From: JAVBWO01 sp036677375
GTDB lineage: Bacteria > Bacillota > Dehalobacteriia > UBA4068 > UBA4997
Assembly (NCBI GenBank): GCA_036677375.1
Contig: JAVBWO010000012.1
Coordinates: 434,001-498,000, forward strand
DNA length: 64,000 nt
Direction: 5' to 3'
Part shown: positions 43,102-50,653 of the stretch, in pieces
How positions within the stretch are numbered: the stretch's first letter is position 1
Layout: each line of letters begins with the position of its first letter
Position numbers and translations under genes: made by a program
Notes under the pieces: generated by a model
The model's input: the letters and a program-made list of their open reading frames with translations, nothing else
Databases searched by the model: none
What the model was told of the DNA's origin: nothing

Positions 43102-45114
43102 CTACAGGTGGGAGACCCGGCTGTGCAATTCCGCTAATTTGGCGTCATTGAAGCGATCTGTGGTGCTGAAATATCCGGTGATCCGCCGTACCCGGCTGAT
43201 TTCCGTACTGCCACAGACAGGGCATTCATCCTGGTTGATGACACCCTGATGGTTACAGGAGGTACAAAAATCAATAGGGAAATTGATGCCTGCATAACCC
43301 ATATCGCAGTCCTTCATGTGGCGCAGGATGGTCTCAATGGCCTCTACGTTGTTGGACAAAGGTGACGCGATCTCCACATAGCTGATATGGCCGGCGTCAC
43401 AGTATTTATGATACGCCCCTTCTATCGCCACTTTATCAAAAAGGGAAATGGGATAATGCACCGGCACGTGGAAAGAATTGCTATAATATTCCCGGTCGTT
43501 AACGCCAGGAATCAGACCATATTCCTTGCGGTCTATTTTCAGAAACCGCCCGGCCAGGCCTTCGGCCGGCGTGGCCAAAAGCGTATAATTCAGGTCGTGA
43601 TTCTCGGCATATTCCTTCACCCGCTTGGACATATGGGAAATAATCTCAAGTCCCAGCTTCTGCGATTCCGGGGATTCCCCGTGATGTTTGCCTGTTAAAG
43701 CCGTCAAGGTTTCCGCCAGACCGATGAAGCCGATGGAAAGGGAACCGTGCCTGATGGCCTTTTCAATGGTATCGTTGGCAGCAAGCCCTTCGGAATCCAA
43801 ATAGAGCTTCTGCCCCATCAAAAAGGGCATGTCCTTGACCTTCAAGCTCGCCTGCACCCGAAAGCGGTGGAAAAGCTGCCGGGAAGTCAGATCCATTACA
43901 TTATCCAGCAAGCGGTAAAAAATATCGATATCGCCCTTGGCCTGAATGGCCAACCGGGGCAGATTGATAGAAGTAAAGGAAAGATTGCCCCGTTTTTCCG
44001 TAATGGCCGGACCCTTGCGGTTGGCCATCACCCGGGTGCGGCAACCCATATAGGCCACCTCGGCGCCGTAATCCCGGTTAAAGCTTGAGTCCATGAAGCT
44101 ATAAGTAGGATTCATCCGCTTGCCGGTAACCCGCATGGCCAGCTGGAACAGATCATAGTTAGGATCTCCCGGATTGAAATTGATGCCTTCCTTCAAACGG
44201 AAGATTACATTGGGGAAAATGGGGTTCTCCCCATGGCCCAACCCCTGTTCATAAGCTAAAAGCAAATTCCGGGTGACTTTACGCCCCGCCTCCGAAGTAT
44301 CACAGCCCAGATTCAGGCTGGAGAAAGGCACCTGGGCCCCGGCTCTGGAATGCATGCTGTTCAAATTATAGATCAAAGCTTCCATAGCCTGGAAGACCTC
44401 ATCATCGGAAGCCTCCCCGATAAAGGGGGCGATGTCCCGGTCAAAGAAAGCAAAGCTCTGGCCGCCGTGCATGTCGTTTTGGGAGCTTTGCAGGATAATC
44501 GCCGCCAAGGCGGTAGCAGAGCCTGGCCGGCGGGGCGGCCGGATATAACCGTGACCATTGTTAAAACCCCGCTGCAGCAATTCGCCCAGAGGGATCTGAA
44601 CACAGGTCAGGGTCTTGGAATAAAAGTCCAGATCATGGATATGAATATCGCCGCTGCGGTGCGCCTTGGAGAACTCCTCCGGAATCAGCCGGGATAAATA
44701 ATAGGTTTTGCTGGCGGCGCTGGCGATCTGTAGCATTTTCGCAGAGGGGGAATTGCTCACATTGGCGTTTTCCTTGCTGGTCTCCACCAGAATTTGCTCC
44801 ACGGCATCCATCAAATCGGATCTCGCCATACGCACCCGGTTCCTGCGATCGCGGTACAAAATGTAAGCTTTGGCGGTACGGGCATGTCCATCTTCAATGA
44901 GCACCCTTTCCACCATATCCTGAACGTCTTCGACGCTGAAGATATCGGAGCCGTACTGTAGCTGCAATTCTTTCAGCACCTTAATAGTCAGTTCCATGGC
45001 CAAAGTACGGTCATTGCCACCTTCCGCCTGTGCGGCGCGAAAAATCGCGTCCGTGATCTTGCTTTCATCAAAGGCCACCAGACGGCCGTCTCTTTTGCGT
45101 ATTTGATTCACCAT
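43102..45114 (-). CDS. nrdD: Anaerobic (class III) ribonucleoside-triphosphate reductase
   Basis: The oxygen-sensitive glycyl-radical enzyme that makes dNTPs. An N-terminal ATP-cone (residues 1-90, MVNQIRKRDGRLVAFDESKI) is followed by the catalytic domain with DIHIHDLDFYSKTLTC, GGQSFAFFD and AQVPFSSLNLG. The C-terminus has the zinc site CTSCN...CPVCG and the radical loop RRITGYFSTTDRFN. It is 670 residues long. GGTGGGGGAAAG precedes the ATG. Located downstream of nrdR, with nrdG distal. Confidence 0.96.
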   Translation of the reverse strand: MVNQIRKRDGRLVAFDESKITDAIFRAAQAEGGNDRTLAMELTIKVLKELQLQYGSDIFSVEDVQDMVERVLIEDGHARTAKAYILYRDRRNRVRMARSDLMDAVEQILVETSKENANVSNSPSAKMLQIASAASKTYYLSRLIPEEFSKAHRSGDIHIHDLDFYSKTLTCVQIPLGELLQRGFNNGHGYIRPPRRPGSATALAAIILQSSQNDMHGGQSFAFFDRDIAPFIGEASDDEVFQAMEALIYNLNSMHSRAGAQVPFSSLNLGCDTSEAGRKVTRNLLLAYEQGLGHGENPIFPNVIFRLKEGINFNPGDPNYDLFQLAMRVTGKRMNPTYSFMDSSFNRDYGAEVAYMGCRTRVMANRKGPAITEKRGNLSFTSINLPRLAIQAKGDIDIFYRLLDNVMDLTSRQLFHRFRVQASLKVKDMPFLMGQKLYLDSEGLAANDTIEKAIRHGSLSIGFIGLAETLTALTGKHHGESPESQKLGLEIISHMSKRVKEYAENHDLNYTLLATPAEGLAGRFLKIDRKEYGLIPGVNDREYYSNSFHVPVHYPISLFDKVAIEGAYHKYCDAGHISYVEIASPLSNNVEAIETILRHMKDCDMGYAGINFPIDFCTSCNHQGVINQDECPVCGSTEISRVRRITGYFSTTDRFNDAKLAELHSRVSHL

Positions 45115-45138
45115 ATTCTTTCCCCCACCATTTTCAGA

Positions 45139-45657
45139 TTATTTACCGTTCTCCCGCAGCAATAATTCTTCAATAGATCTCAGCGAAGAACCGTCGGAAT
45201 TATTTCTCTCCCGCAGCATTAGCATCAGCTCGTTCATAAAAGTGCGAATATCCTCAAACTGCCGGTATACGGAGGCAAAACGTACATAAGCCACTTCGTC
45301 CACCGTACGCAGCTTCTGCATGACCAGCTCCCCGATTTCTTTTGAGGGGATCTCCCGATCCATGGTATTGCGCAGTTCCTTTTCGATGTCATTGACCATT
45401 TCTTCCAAAACGCTGAAGGGGACGGAACGTTTGTCACAGGCTTTTACCAAGCCGTTCAAAATTTTGTTGGCGTCGAAGAGCTCCCGGCGGTTGTCCCTTT
45501 TGACCACGATCAAGGGGATTTCCTCTAACCGCTCATAGGTGGTAAAGCGCTTACCGCATTGCTGGCATTCCCGGCGGCGGCGGATGCTTTTACCGTCCTC
45601 TACAGGGCGTGAATCCAAAACCTTAGAATCCTCATAACCGCAATAAGCACATTTCAT
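45139..45657 (-). CDS. nrdR: Ribonucleotide reductase repressor NrdR
   Basis: A zinc-ribbon plus ATP-cone repressor that senses ATP/dATP and represses nrd genes. The ribbon is MKCAYCGYEDSKVLDSR...CQQCGKRFTTYER and the ATP-cone follows (VVKRDNRRELFDANKILNGLVKAC). At 172 residues it is slightly longer than usual, with a Ser/Arg/Glu tail. AAGGAG precedes the ATG. It is first gene of the nrdR-nrdD-nrdG unit, downstream of a promoter that carries two NrdR-box-like sites. Confidence 0.96.
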   Translation of the reverse strand: MKCAYCGYEDSKVLDSRPVEDGKSIRRRRECQQCGKRFTTYERLEEIPLIVVKRDNRRELFDANKILNGLVKACDKRSVPFSVLEEMVNDIEKELRNTMDREIPSKEIGELVMQKLRTVDEVAYVRFASVYRQFEDIRTFMNELMLMLRERNNSDGSSLRSIEELLLRENGK

Positions 45658-45721
45658 GAGATCCGCTCCTTCATCATACGTATTTTAAAAATGAAAAATG
45701 CGTTTGGTGGTTTTACCAGGC

Positions 45722-45776
45722 CATAGTACATTTTGTGCTATTATCTTATTTTAAACCACAATATATAGTATGTCAA
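45722..45776 (-). promoter_or_regulatory. nrdR promoter with two NrdR-box-like sites
   Basis: On the minus strand TTGACA (45771-45776), 17-nt spacer, TAAAAT (45748-45753). The spacer holds CACAATATATAGTATG (45757-45772 on the plus strand), close to the NrdR box ACACwATATATwGTGT. A second related site, CACAAAATGTACTATG read on the minus strand, covers 45722-45737 near the expected start point. The boxes start 35 bp apart, somewhat more than the usual 31-32. Confidence 0.75.
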
Positions 45777-45827
45777 GTCTTTCCAGAGGGATTTACCGGT
45801 AATTATTATCATTAAATTAATAAGCCC

Positions 45828-45860
45828 ATTTAAACAAATAAATCCGGCTTACGCCGGATT
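45828..45860 (-). terminator. Terminator after ylmC
   Basis: The stem ATCCGGC/GCCGGAT with a tight loop is followed by TTATTTGTTT on the minus strand, 16 nt after the ylmC stop; A/T tails on both sides. Confidence 0.75.
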
Positions 45861-45875
45861 AAAAAAATATTTTTC

Positions 45876-46223
45876 TCAAGTGCCGCACGGGGGCTCCAAT
45901 TCGTTTCGATCCAGATCAATCCAGCCTTCCTCCTCGTCAATATCGTATCGATGGGACCGGCGGTTCCTGGGACGCTGGGGTGGAATCTGATTGTTCAGCT
46001 CGACTAAGACCACATCCACGCCAATCTTTTTAATCTGCTGCCAAGCTATAATCAGCTCGTCGCCCCGGCTGAACAAGCCGAAAAAACGCCTTTCGCCCGG
46101 AAGCACCAAGGCCTTGATCTGTCCGGCGGCCAAATCAACTTCAATATCCCGCACCGGACCCAGCCTTTTGCCATCCTGTATGTTGACAATATCTTTGCTA
46201 CGCAAATCCGATATCCGAAACAC
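45876..46223 (-). CDS. PRC-barrel protein of the YlmC/YmxH family
   Basis: A 115-residue protein with one PRC-barrel (residues 1-78: MFRISDLRSKDIVNIQDGKRLGPVRDIEVD, later GVDVVLVEL) and an unusual acidic/Arg-rich tail (RNRRSHRYDIDEEEGWIDLDR). YlmC lies in sigG-nrdR neighbourhoods of spore formers and is a minor sporulation-linked protein. The start is GTG 46221-46223 behind GGGGAGGG. It is bracketed by two terminators, so it forms its own unit. Confidence 0.88.
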   Translation of the reverse strand: MFRISDLRSKDIVNIQDGKRLGPVRDIEVDLAAGQIKALVLPGERRFFGLFSRGDELIIAWQQIKKIGVDVVLVELNNQIPPQRPRNRRSHRYDIDEEEGWIDLDRNELEPPCGT

Positions 46224-46357
46224 GAGCCATCCCTCCCCTTGTTTCTATTATATGTATAAGCTCTCCCTAATCATGCCCTTTCTGAAAAAAAAGAAGCATA
46301 ATCTTTATTGTGTTCACCCGAATCAAATTTGCTGGGATATGAAAAGCCTGTACCATA

Positions 46358-46392
46358 TAAAAAAGAACCATATCTGAGATATGGTTCTTTTT
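46358..46392. terminator. Terminator after spoIIR
   Basis: A 13-bp perfect stem AAAGAACCATATC/GATATGGTTCTTT with a 3-nt loop and A/T tails on both sides, 17 nt from the spoIIR stop. Confidence 0.85.
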
Positions 46393-46408
46393 TATTCAGG
46401 CGCCGCTA

Positions 46409-47026
46409 TTATTTGTCTTCATCCAAACTACCCAGGATTTTAAAGCGGATCTTGATCTGTTCGCTTCTGCCGTTATTGCTCATAGCGGGAACGACCTGGG
46501 TTGACACTGTGCTGGCGCCGTCCATGAAACATAAAGGCGGGAAAAGCACGCACCACCAATTTTTACCTTCTCCTTTGCCTAAAATGATACGTAACGCGTC
46601 ATAGTCCCCAGCCGCCAAGAACAACTGTCCATAGGTGCGGTCGGGAAATTCATAACGCCCAAACATGCCCTTGGCGCCATAACCAGCGTCCGCCACCGTC
46701 GCCGCGGCGACGCTTTCCAAAAGTGGAATATTATCTTTCACAATGGTTTCCGCTTCTGCCTTGGTCGTCGCTTTCTCTAAGAGCGGGGTAAGCGTTTCCA
46801 CCACTTTATCCCGGACAGCCAGTTTCAAAAGCTGATCTTTGGGATCGTCGCTGTTAGCGATGATATGCAGCCGTACCGGACCCGCATTGTCCTCCGCCGC
46901 CCCTTGGGTCGGCAGCGTTTCTCCCCCCGAAGTCATCAGATAGACTCCGCAAACCGCCAGAATACAGAGGGTGGCAAAGAAGATCAGCCGTTTCTTTTGA
47001 TTGCTTCTTACGATTTTACCAAACAT
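46409..47026 (-). CDS. spoIIR: Stage II sporulation protein R
   Basis: SpoIIR is the forespore-made signal that triggers SpoIIGA in the mother cell to process pro-sigma-E. The 205-residue protein has an N-terminal membrane or signal segment (about 13-32), then RLHIIANSDDPKDQLLKLAVRDKVV and GKGEGKNWWCVLFPPLCF, the two conserved family boxes. AAGGAG precedes the ATG. It lies downstream of sigG; the spacer carries the repeat family. I could not find a clean sigma-F promoter (GTATC and a poor -10 at about 47060-47100 are the best). Confidence 0.95.
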   Translation of the reverse strand: MFGKIVRSNQKKRLIFFATLCILAVCGVYLMTSGGETLPTQGAAEDNAGPVRLHIIANSDDPKDQLLKLAVRDKVVETLTPLLEKATTKAEAETIVKDNIPLLESVAAATVADAGYGAKGMFGRYEFPDRTYGQLFLAAGDYDALRIILGKGEGKNWWCVLFPPLCFMDGASTVSTQVVPAMSNNGRSEQIKIRFKILGSLDEDK

Positions 47027-47039
47027 CTTTTTTCTCCTT

Positions 47040-47275
47040 TTTAATGCTCGTGAAGTCAGCGAAAGCTTTCCTTTTTTACGCTGCCCACGGCGGTCGATAC
47101 AATTCTATTTTAACATTCTCGTTTTTAACGTTCGCGCATTTACTTTGACTTGTGCACTGCATTGTACCCGCGGACAGCTTTGTATTGATCGCTTAAATTA
47201 AATGCTCCCCTATTTTTAAGGTTCGCGTACTTACCTTTAATTTCTTTATAAGATCGTACTCGCAGATAACAGCGA
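47040..47275. repeat. Second locus of the 54-bp repeat family, upstream of spoIIR
   Basis: Copies of the core seen at 42548-43020: TTTTTAACGTTCGCGCATTT at about 47122, with TGTACCCGCGG downstream at 47164, and TTTTTAAGGTTCGCGTACTT at about 47213, ended by a diverged CCCGCGG-like GTACTCGCAG. Weaker copies start near 47040 (TTAATGCTCGTG) and 47110 (TTAACATTCTCG). Both loci run in the same orientation and sit in gaps between minus-strand genes. Confidence 0.75.
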
Positions 47276-47337
47276 GTAGCTTCCCCAAATTGAAACACTC
47301 AAACCCTTTTACTGTCTGTCCGTCTGCGCCAGCGCTT

Positions 47338-48111
47338 TTAAATAAATCGCCGCAGATTCATAAGAGCGCCTTTTTCCAGGCGGGAGACCTGGGCCTGGGA
47401 GATGCCGATTTCCTCGGCCACCTCCATCTGGGTCTTTCCTTCAAAAAACCGCAGATTGATGATTTTCTTTTCTCTGTCGCCCAAACGGCCCAAAGCGTCC
47501 TTGATGGCAATGCTTTGGGTCCACTGGCTTTCTCCAATGGTATCGTCCCTGACTTGATCCATCACGTAGATGGGATCACCGCCGTCATTGTAGATGGGCT
47601 CAAAGAGGGATACCGGATCGGTGATAGCGTCTAAAGCAAAAACCACTTCCTCCACCGGCAGATCCATTGCCTTGGCGATTTCGTTGACAGAGGGTTCCCG
47701 GCCGCTTTCCGAAGCTAACTTGTCCCTGGCCTGCAAGGCTTTATAAGCTACATCACGAAGGGAACGTGAAACGCGGATGCTGTTATTATCCCTCATATAT
47801 CGGCGCACTTCTCCGATGATCATGGGTACAGCATAAGTTGAGAATCGGACGTTTTGACCTAAATCGAAGTTATCTACCGCCTTAATCAAACCGATACAGC
47901 CTACCTGAAACAGATCGTCCGGATTCTCTCCCCGATTGATAAAACGCTGGATCACGCTGAGCACCAAACGCAGATTGCCGCTGATGATCTCTTGTCTGGC
48001 ATGGCGGTTTCCTGCCTGCATTTCCACAAACAGCCGCCGCATGATCTCATTGGATAAAACAGGCAGCTTTGCCGTATTGATCCCGCAAATTTCCACTTTG
48101 TTGCCTGCCAT
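47338..48111 (-). CDS. sigG: RNA polymerase sporulation sigma factor sigma-G
   Basis: The late forespore sigma factor. The 257-residue protein contains the sigma-70 region 2 (NLRLVLSVIQRFINRGENPDDLFQVGCIGLIKAVDNFD then FSTYAVPMIIGEVRRYMRDN) and region 4 (GDREKKIINLRFFEGKTQMEVAEEIGISQAQVSRLEK), with the sigma-G N-terminus MAGNKVEICGINTAKLPVLS. I start at ATG 48109-48111 behind GGGAGGG. A near-ideal sigma-F promoter lies 44-74 nt upstream. It is usually next to sigE; here about 3.9 kb separate them. Confidence 0.97.
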   Translation of the reverse strand: MAGNKVEICGINTAKLPVLSNEIMRRLFVEMQAGNRHARQEIISGNLRLVLSVIQRFINRGENPDDLFQVGCIGLIKAVDNFDLGQNVRFSTYAVPMIIGEVRRYMRDNNSIRVSRSLRDVAYKALQARDKLASESGREPSVNEIAKAMDLPVEEVVFALDAITDPVSLFEPIYNDGGDPIYVMDQVRDDTIGESQWTQSIAIKDALGRLGDREKKIINLRFFEGKTQMEVAEEIGISQAQVSRLEKGALMNLRRFI

Positions 48112-48154
48112 ATTGGAAGCCCTCCCGGATCTTTTTATCATTCTTGGTCATAGG

Positions 48155-48185
48155 AGATTATTGCCCGGCAACAAGTTAAATATAC
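48155..48185 (-). promoter_or_regulatory. Sigma-F promoter of sigG
   Basis: Reading the minus strand, GTATA (48181-48185), 15-nt spacer, GGCAATAATCT (48155-48165). Both boxes match the sigma-F consensus GYATA-N15-GGNNANANTNT at every fixed base. Confidence 0.85.
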
Positions 48186-48195
48186 TATAGAAGGC

Positions 48196-48470
48196 AAAAT
48201 AAAAAATGACTTTCCTGATAAAAGAGCATTTCACGGAACAGGTTCTTTCAGTCTTCTTAAACCGGCCTATCACAAAGCGGCTGCTTTACATTGCGATCAT
48301 CCGTTCCTACGTCCTCGCGCGGCTTTATGATCCGGCCCAAGCTGCGGCTGCTCGTCCTCATAGCTTTTAGGGTGTATACGTGCGCCCTTGTTACTAAGGC
48401 TATTGTTCCGTAGCTCCTCCCTAGGCTCGTTTTCTCAAAAACTCCTGTGCAGCCGTACTCTGTGCGATAT
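48196..48470 (-). ncRNA. Candidate structured RNA upstream of sigG (family not identified)
   Basis: About 275 nt with no credible protein but many complementary segments on the minus strand: a GCTA/TAGC hairpin around CGGAACAA, GATCAT/ATGATC enclosing a GC-rich stretch, AAAGC-AGCC-GCTTT, a long-range CTT.GGCC/GGCC.AAG pairing, and a 3' stem GACT...AGTC enclosing CCTG...CAGG, followed by ATTTTTTATTTT. The A-rich single-stranded patches and final T-run look like an independent RNA with its own terminator. The raiA-motif class is one possibility to test; I could not confirm it. The 5' end is uncertain. Confidence 0.42.
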
Positions 48471-48474
48471 GGTA

Positions 48475-48720
48475 TCAAAAGTCCTTGCCCTCGGTTTCCG
48501 TCATTGTCTTCAGCTCTGGCACAATACTTTCCAGAAAGCCGCCGTATAGAAAAATCCGGTGATTTCTTTCCTTGCGAGCCTCGGCAGCAAGTTTGCGGTC
48601 AAGCATTTTGTTTCGGTTCTCGTACTGACGGATTTTCTGCTGTGTGCGCTTGATTTCGGCGTTGCAATCCTCAATGGTTTGGAGTAGCTTTTTGCTCCTC
48701 CTTTTCTGATTTTGGATTAA
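48475..48720 (-). pseudogene. Remnant of a DUF3847-type mobile-element protein
   Basis: The minus strand encodes about 75 residues, KLLQTIEDCNAEIKRTQQKI then NRKLAAEAR-like and HRIFLYGGFLESIVPELKTM, ending with TGA at 48475-48477. This pattern (helical Lys/Glu/Arg-rich half, then an HR...GG-LES box) matches DUF3847 proteins carried by integrative conjugative elements of Clostridia. No start codon is present in frame; a GGAGGAG site is followed by AAA AAG. The C-terminus is short. Both ends look truncated. Confidence 0.6.
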
Positions 48721-48754
48721 AAAAGAGCAGCCGTTTCGTAAGAAATGACTGCTC
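48719..48754 (-). terminator. Terminator after the broken accessory gene
   Basis: The stem GAGCAG...CTGCTC with an inner ATTTC/GAAAC pair is followed by six T on the minus strand, 37 nt after the distal stop at 48791. Confidence 0.8.
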
Positions 48755-48790
48755 TCGTTGGTGCTATTCAGTTATTTGTTCAATAGCGAT

Positions 48791-49801
48791 TTACTGATAT
48801 AGGGTCGGGTCCGGCTCATAGAGCGCTTTTCCTTGCGCGTCGTAGATACTGGCCTCCATGCCCACCCACCAGTGGCTATCATCTATCGGTTCACCACTGT
48901 CGTTAACCTCCATACGGTCAATGATACATTAGTACAGAAGCCCGTTTCCATCCTCCATCTCTATATACAAAGTGAGTGTACTTCCAAATGGAATCTCATA
49001 GTCTTTGTCCAGCTCGTAGTAGAACGGACCTTCGGTGATGTGACCCTTCATTTGTGTTGCAGACTGCGCAGATGTCATGTTTTCCGGTCTTGCACCACTC
49101 TCATTTTGGTAATTCTCAAAGAAGTCCTCGTTATCAAGGGGTATGCTTGTCCTACTTAACTCCACGCCATCCAGCATCTCAACGAGCGTGACGCTCTTAA
49201 TCTCACCTTCATCCTTGCAGCAGGCATCCACATTAATGACGCCCTCGCGATGATAGACATATACGCTGTCCTGCGTACTGCCGGTTGCGCTGCCACTCAG
49301 GTATGCACTGACATTAGGGAGATAGTCGTATCGCGGTGAGAGATCCCAGTTCAACGCCTCGGTTTGTATGACTTCACCCTCGTGGAATATAACCGTGGAG
49401 ACATGTGTTTCGGCAAAAAGCGGTATCTCTATGTTTGCCGTAAATTCACCGCCATCACCTAATATCATTGAGTGCTCGACCCCATCTATAACGATGACAG
49501 CTTCGGTATTCGTTGTATACTTCTTTGGCGAAATGGCGCAGTTGAGCATCACTGTCTTAGCGTCAATATCCGCTTCACCGAATTCCCATGAGTCGGCAGA
49601 TAGGAGGCTGGCCTGTTCTGCCAAAGCATAGCTGACACTTGAAGATATATTGCCAATATTGTTGTTGACGGTGGACATTTGACTGCTGAGGCCGTTTTGA
49701 AGGTTTCTTACTTGTGATTTCAGAGAAGAAATTTGGAACAGACAAACGATCACCAGCAGACAGGCGACTGCTGCGAGGATGTCCGAGATGTTTTTTTTCA
49801 T
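48791..49801 (-). pseudogene. Secreted/anchored accessory protein interrupted by an in-frame TAA
   Basis: From ATG 49799-49801 (behind AAAGGAG) the frame encodes an N-terminal membrane segment (ISDILAAVACLLVIVCLF), a short coiled coil, then a beta-rich extracellular region. It meets TAA at 48929-48931 after GNGLLY, but the same frame continues without interruption with protein-like sequence (CIIDRMEVNDSGEPIDDSHW and WWVGMEASIYDAQGKALYEP) to TAA at 48791-48793. The full product would be 336 residues; the truncated one is 290. I do not recognise the family. Confidence 0.65.
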
Positions 49802-49937
49802 GGATGTACTCCTTTCTGTTAGGCATCGATGCTCTATGCGGAGCGCATCCACATAGATAAACATAGTAAGCTTATCATGTTAAAGCGTCTTTGTCTATCT
49901 ATCTGGCTAAACATTTCTGCGGCGACTTTGTAACTTT

Positions 49938-50202
49938 TTTACGAACACCTGCCTTGCCCATTGTTTAATCCGATGCGCTTCGCCGCTTCGCTTGCCGCCC
50001 TCCGTCGTTCTTCGCCATATGGCGCGGTCAGACGGAAAGAGAAGCGACCTTTTGCAATCAGCTTGCGCCTACCGATTTTCAGCGTTGGAAAGTCCTCACT
50101 GACCAACAGATTGTACACCCCGGCTTTGGAGAAATGGAGCGCAGCGGCAAGCTGTTTGGCGTTCAGTACATCGGGTAGATATTCAAAAGACTCTTTTTTT
50201 AT
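49938..50202 (-). pseudogene. Excisionase-like HTH protein with a lost start codon
   Basis: The minus strand encodes KKESFEYLPDVLNAKQLAAA then LHFSKAGVYNLLVSEDFPTL and KIGRRKLIAKGRF, a MerR/excisionase-type helix-turn-helix as found in integrative elements. An AAGGAG site is followed at the expected distance by ATA (50200-50202) where ATG is expected; a stop (TAG) lies just upstream, so no other start is open. The C-terminal 35 residues (GEERRRAASEAAKRIGLNNG) are unlike the family, so the end may also be rearranged. Confidence 0.6.
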
Positions 50203-50271
50203 TAACTACTCCTTTCCCACGTGAAAAAGCGGCAGCCACCATTTGGGCTGCTGCCGCCGGATTCTGCGTGT

Positions 50272-50609
50272 TCATTTGTCCAGATACTTTTGATATTCTA
50301 AGGTCACATAGTCCTCATAGGCATTTGATTCAGGCGATTCGTTTGCGTACTGCGCTGGCGGTCTGATACCCCGCCTTGTCAAAAATCTCCTGTTCCGTAT
50401 AACCGTCCATGCGTAGCTTCAATATTTCCCGGTCTTTCTCTGCTCATACTTCTTTCAGCAAAAGCAGCAATCTGCATTTCAGAAAGGACGGATTGCTCAA
50501 ACTCGCCCCGTGAATCGGCAACCTCAAAAATATCTCCGTCCTCGCTCTCCATCATTTCATCCAGAGAGAGGGACTTGCCGGATTTATGCTTGGTCATGTA
50601 AACGATCAA
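50272..50609 (-). pseudogene. Frameshifted sigma-like HTH gene of mobile-element type
   Basis: The first frame encodes MIVYMTKHKSGKSLSLDEMM, then ESEDGDIFEVADSRGEFEQ and EMQIAAFAERS. The protein continues in a second frame as EKDREILKLRMDGYTEQEIF then DKAGYQTASAVRKRI, a region-4-like helix-turn-helix, and back in the first frame as ESNAYEDYVTLEYQKYLDK, ending TGA at 50272-50274. Two compensating shifts, near 50440 and 50333, break the gene. Full-length relatives are common in Firmicute conjugative elements. Confidence 0.55.
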
Positions 50610-50653
50610 CTGATCCTGCCAATCTCCTTAGGATTTAAAGGCAAATCAGGCGT

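Noticed and set aside
42624..43151. A 175-codon plus-strand open frame through the repeat array, with an 18-residue periodic sequence.
   Set aside because: It starts inside a repeat unit without a ribosome site, overlaps the nrdD end on the other strand, and the period follows from the 54-bp repeat. I treat it as a by-product, though coding is not strictly excluded.
48257..48478. A 73-codon minus-strand frame (starting MIPYRTEYGCTGVFEK).
   Set aside because: No ribosome site, and it overlaps the highly structured stretch I interpret as RNA; the composition is explained by GC-rich stems.
49961..50224. An 87-codon plus-strand frame in the accessory island.
   Set aside because: It is the antisense of the excisionase-like HTH pseudogene, which has clear family motifs.
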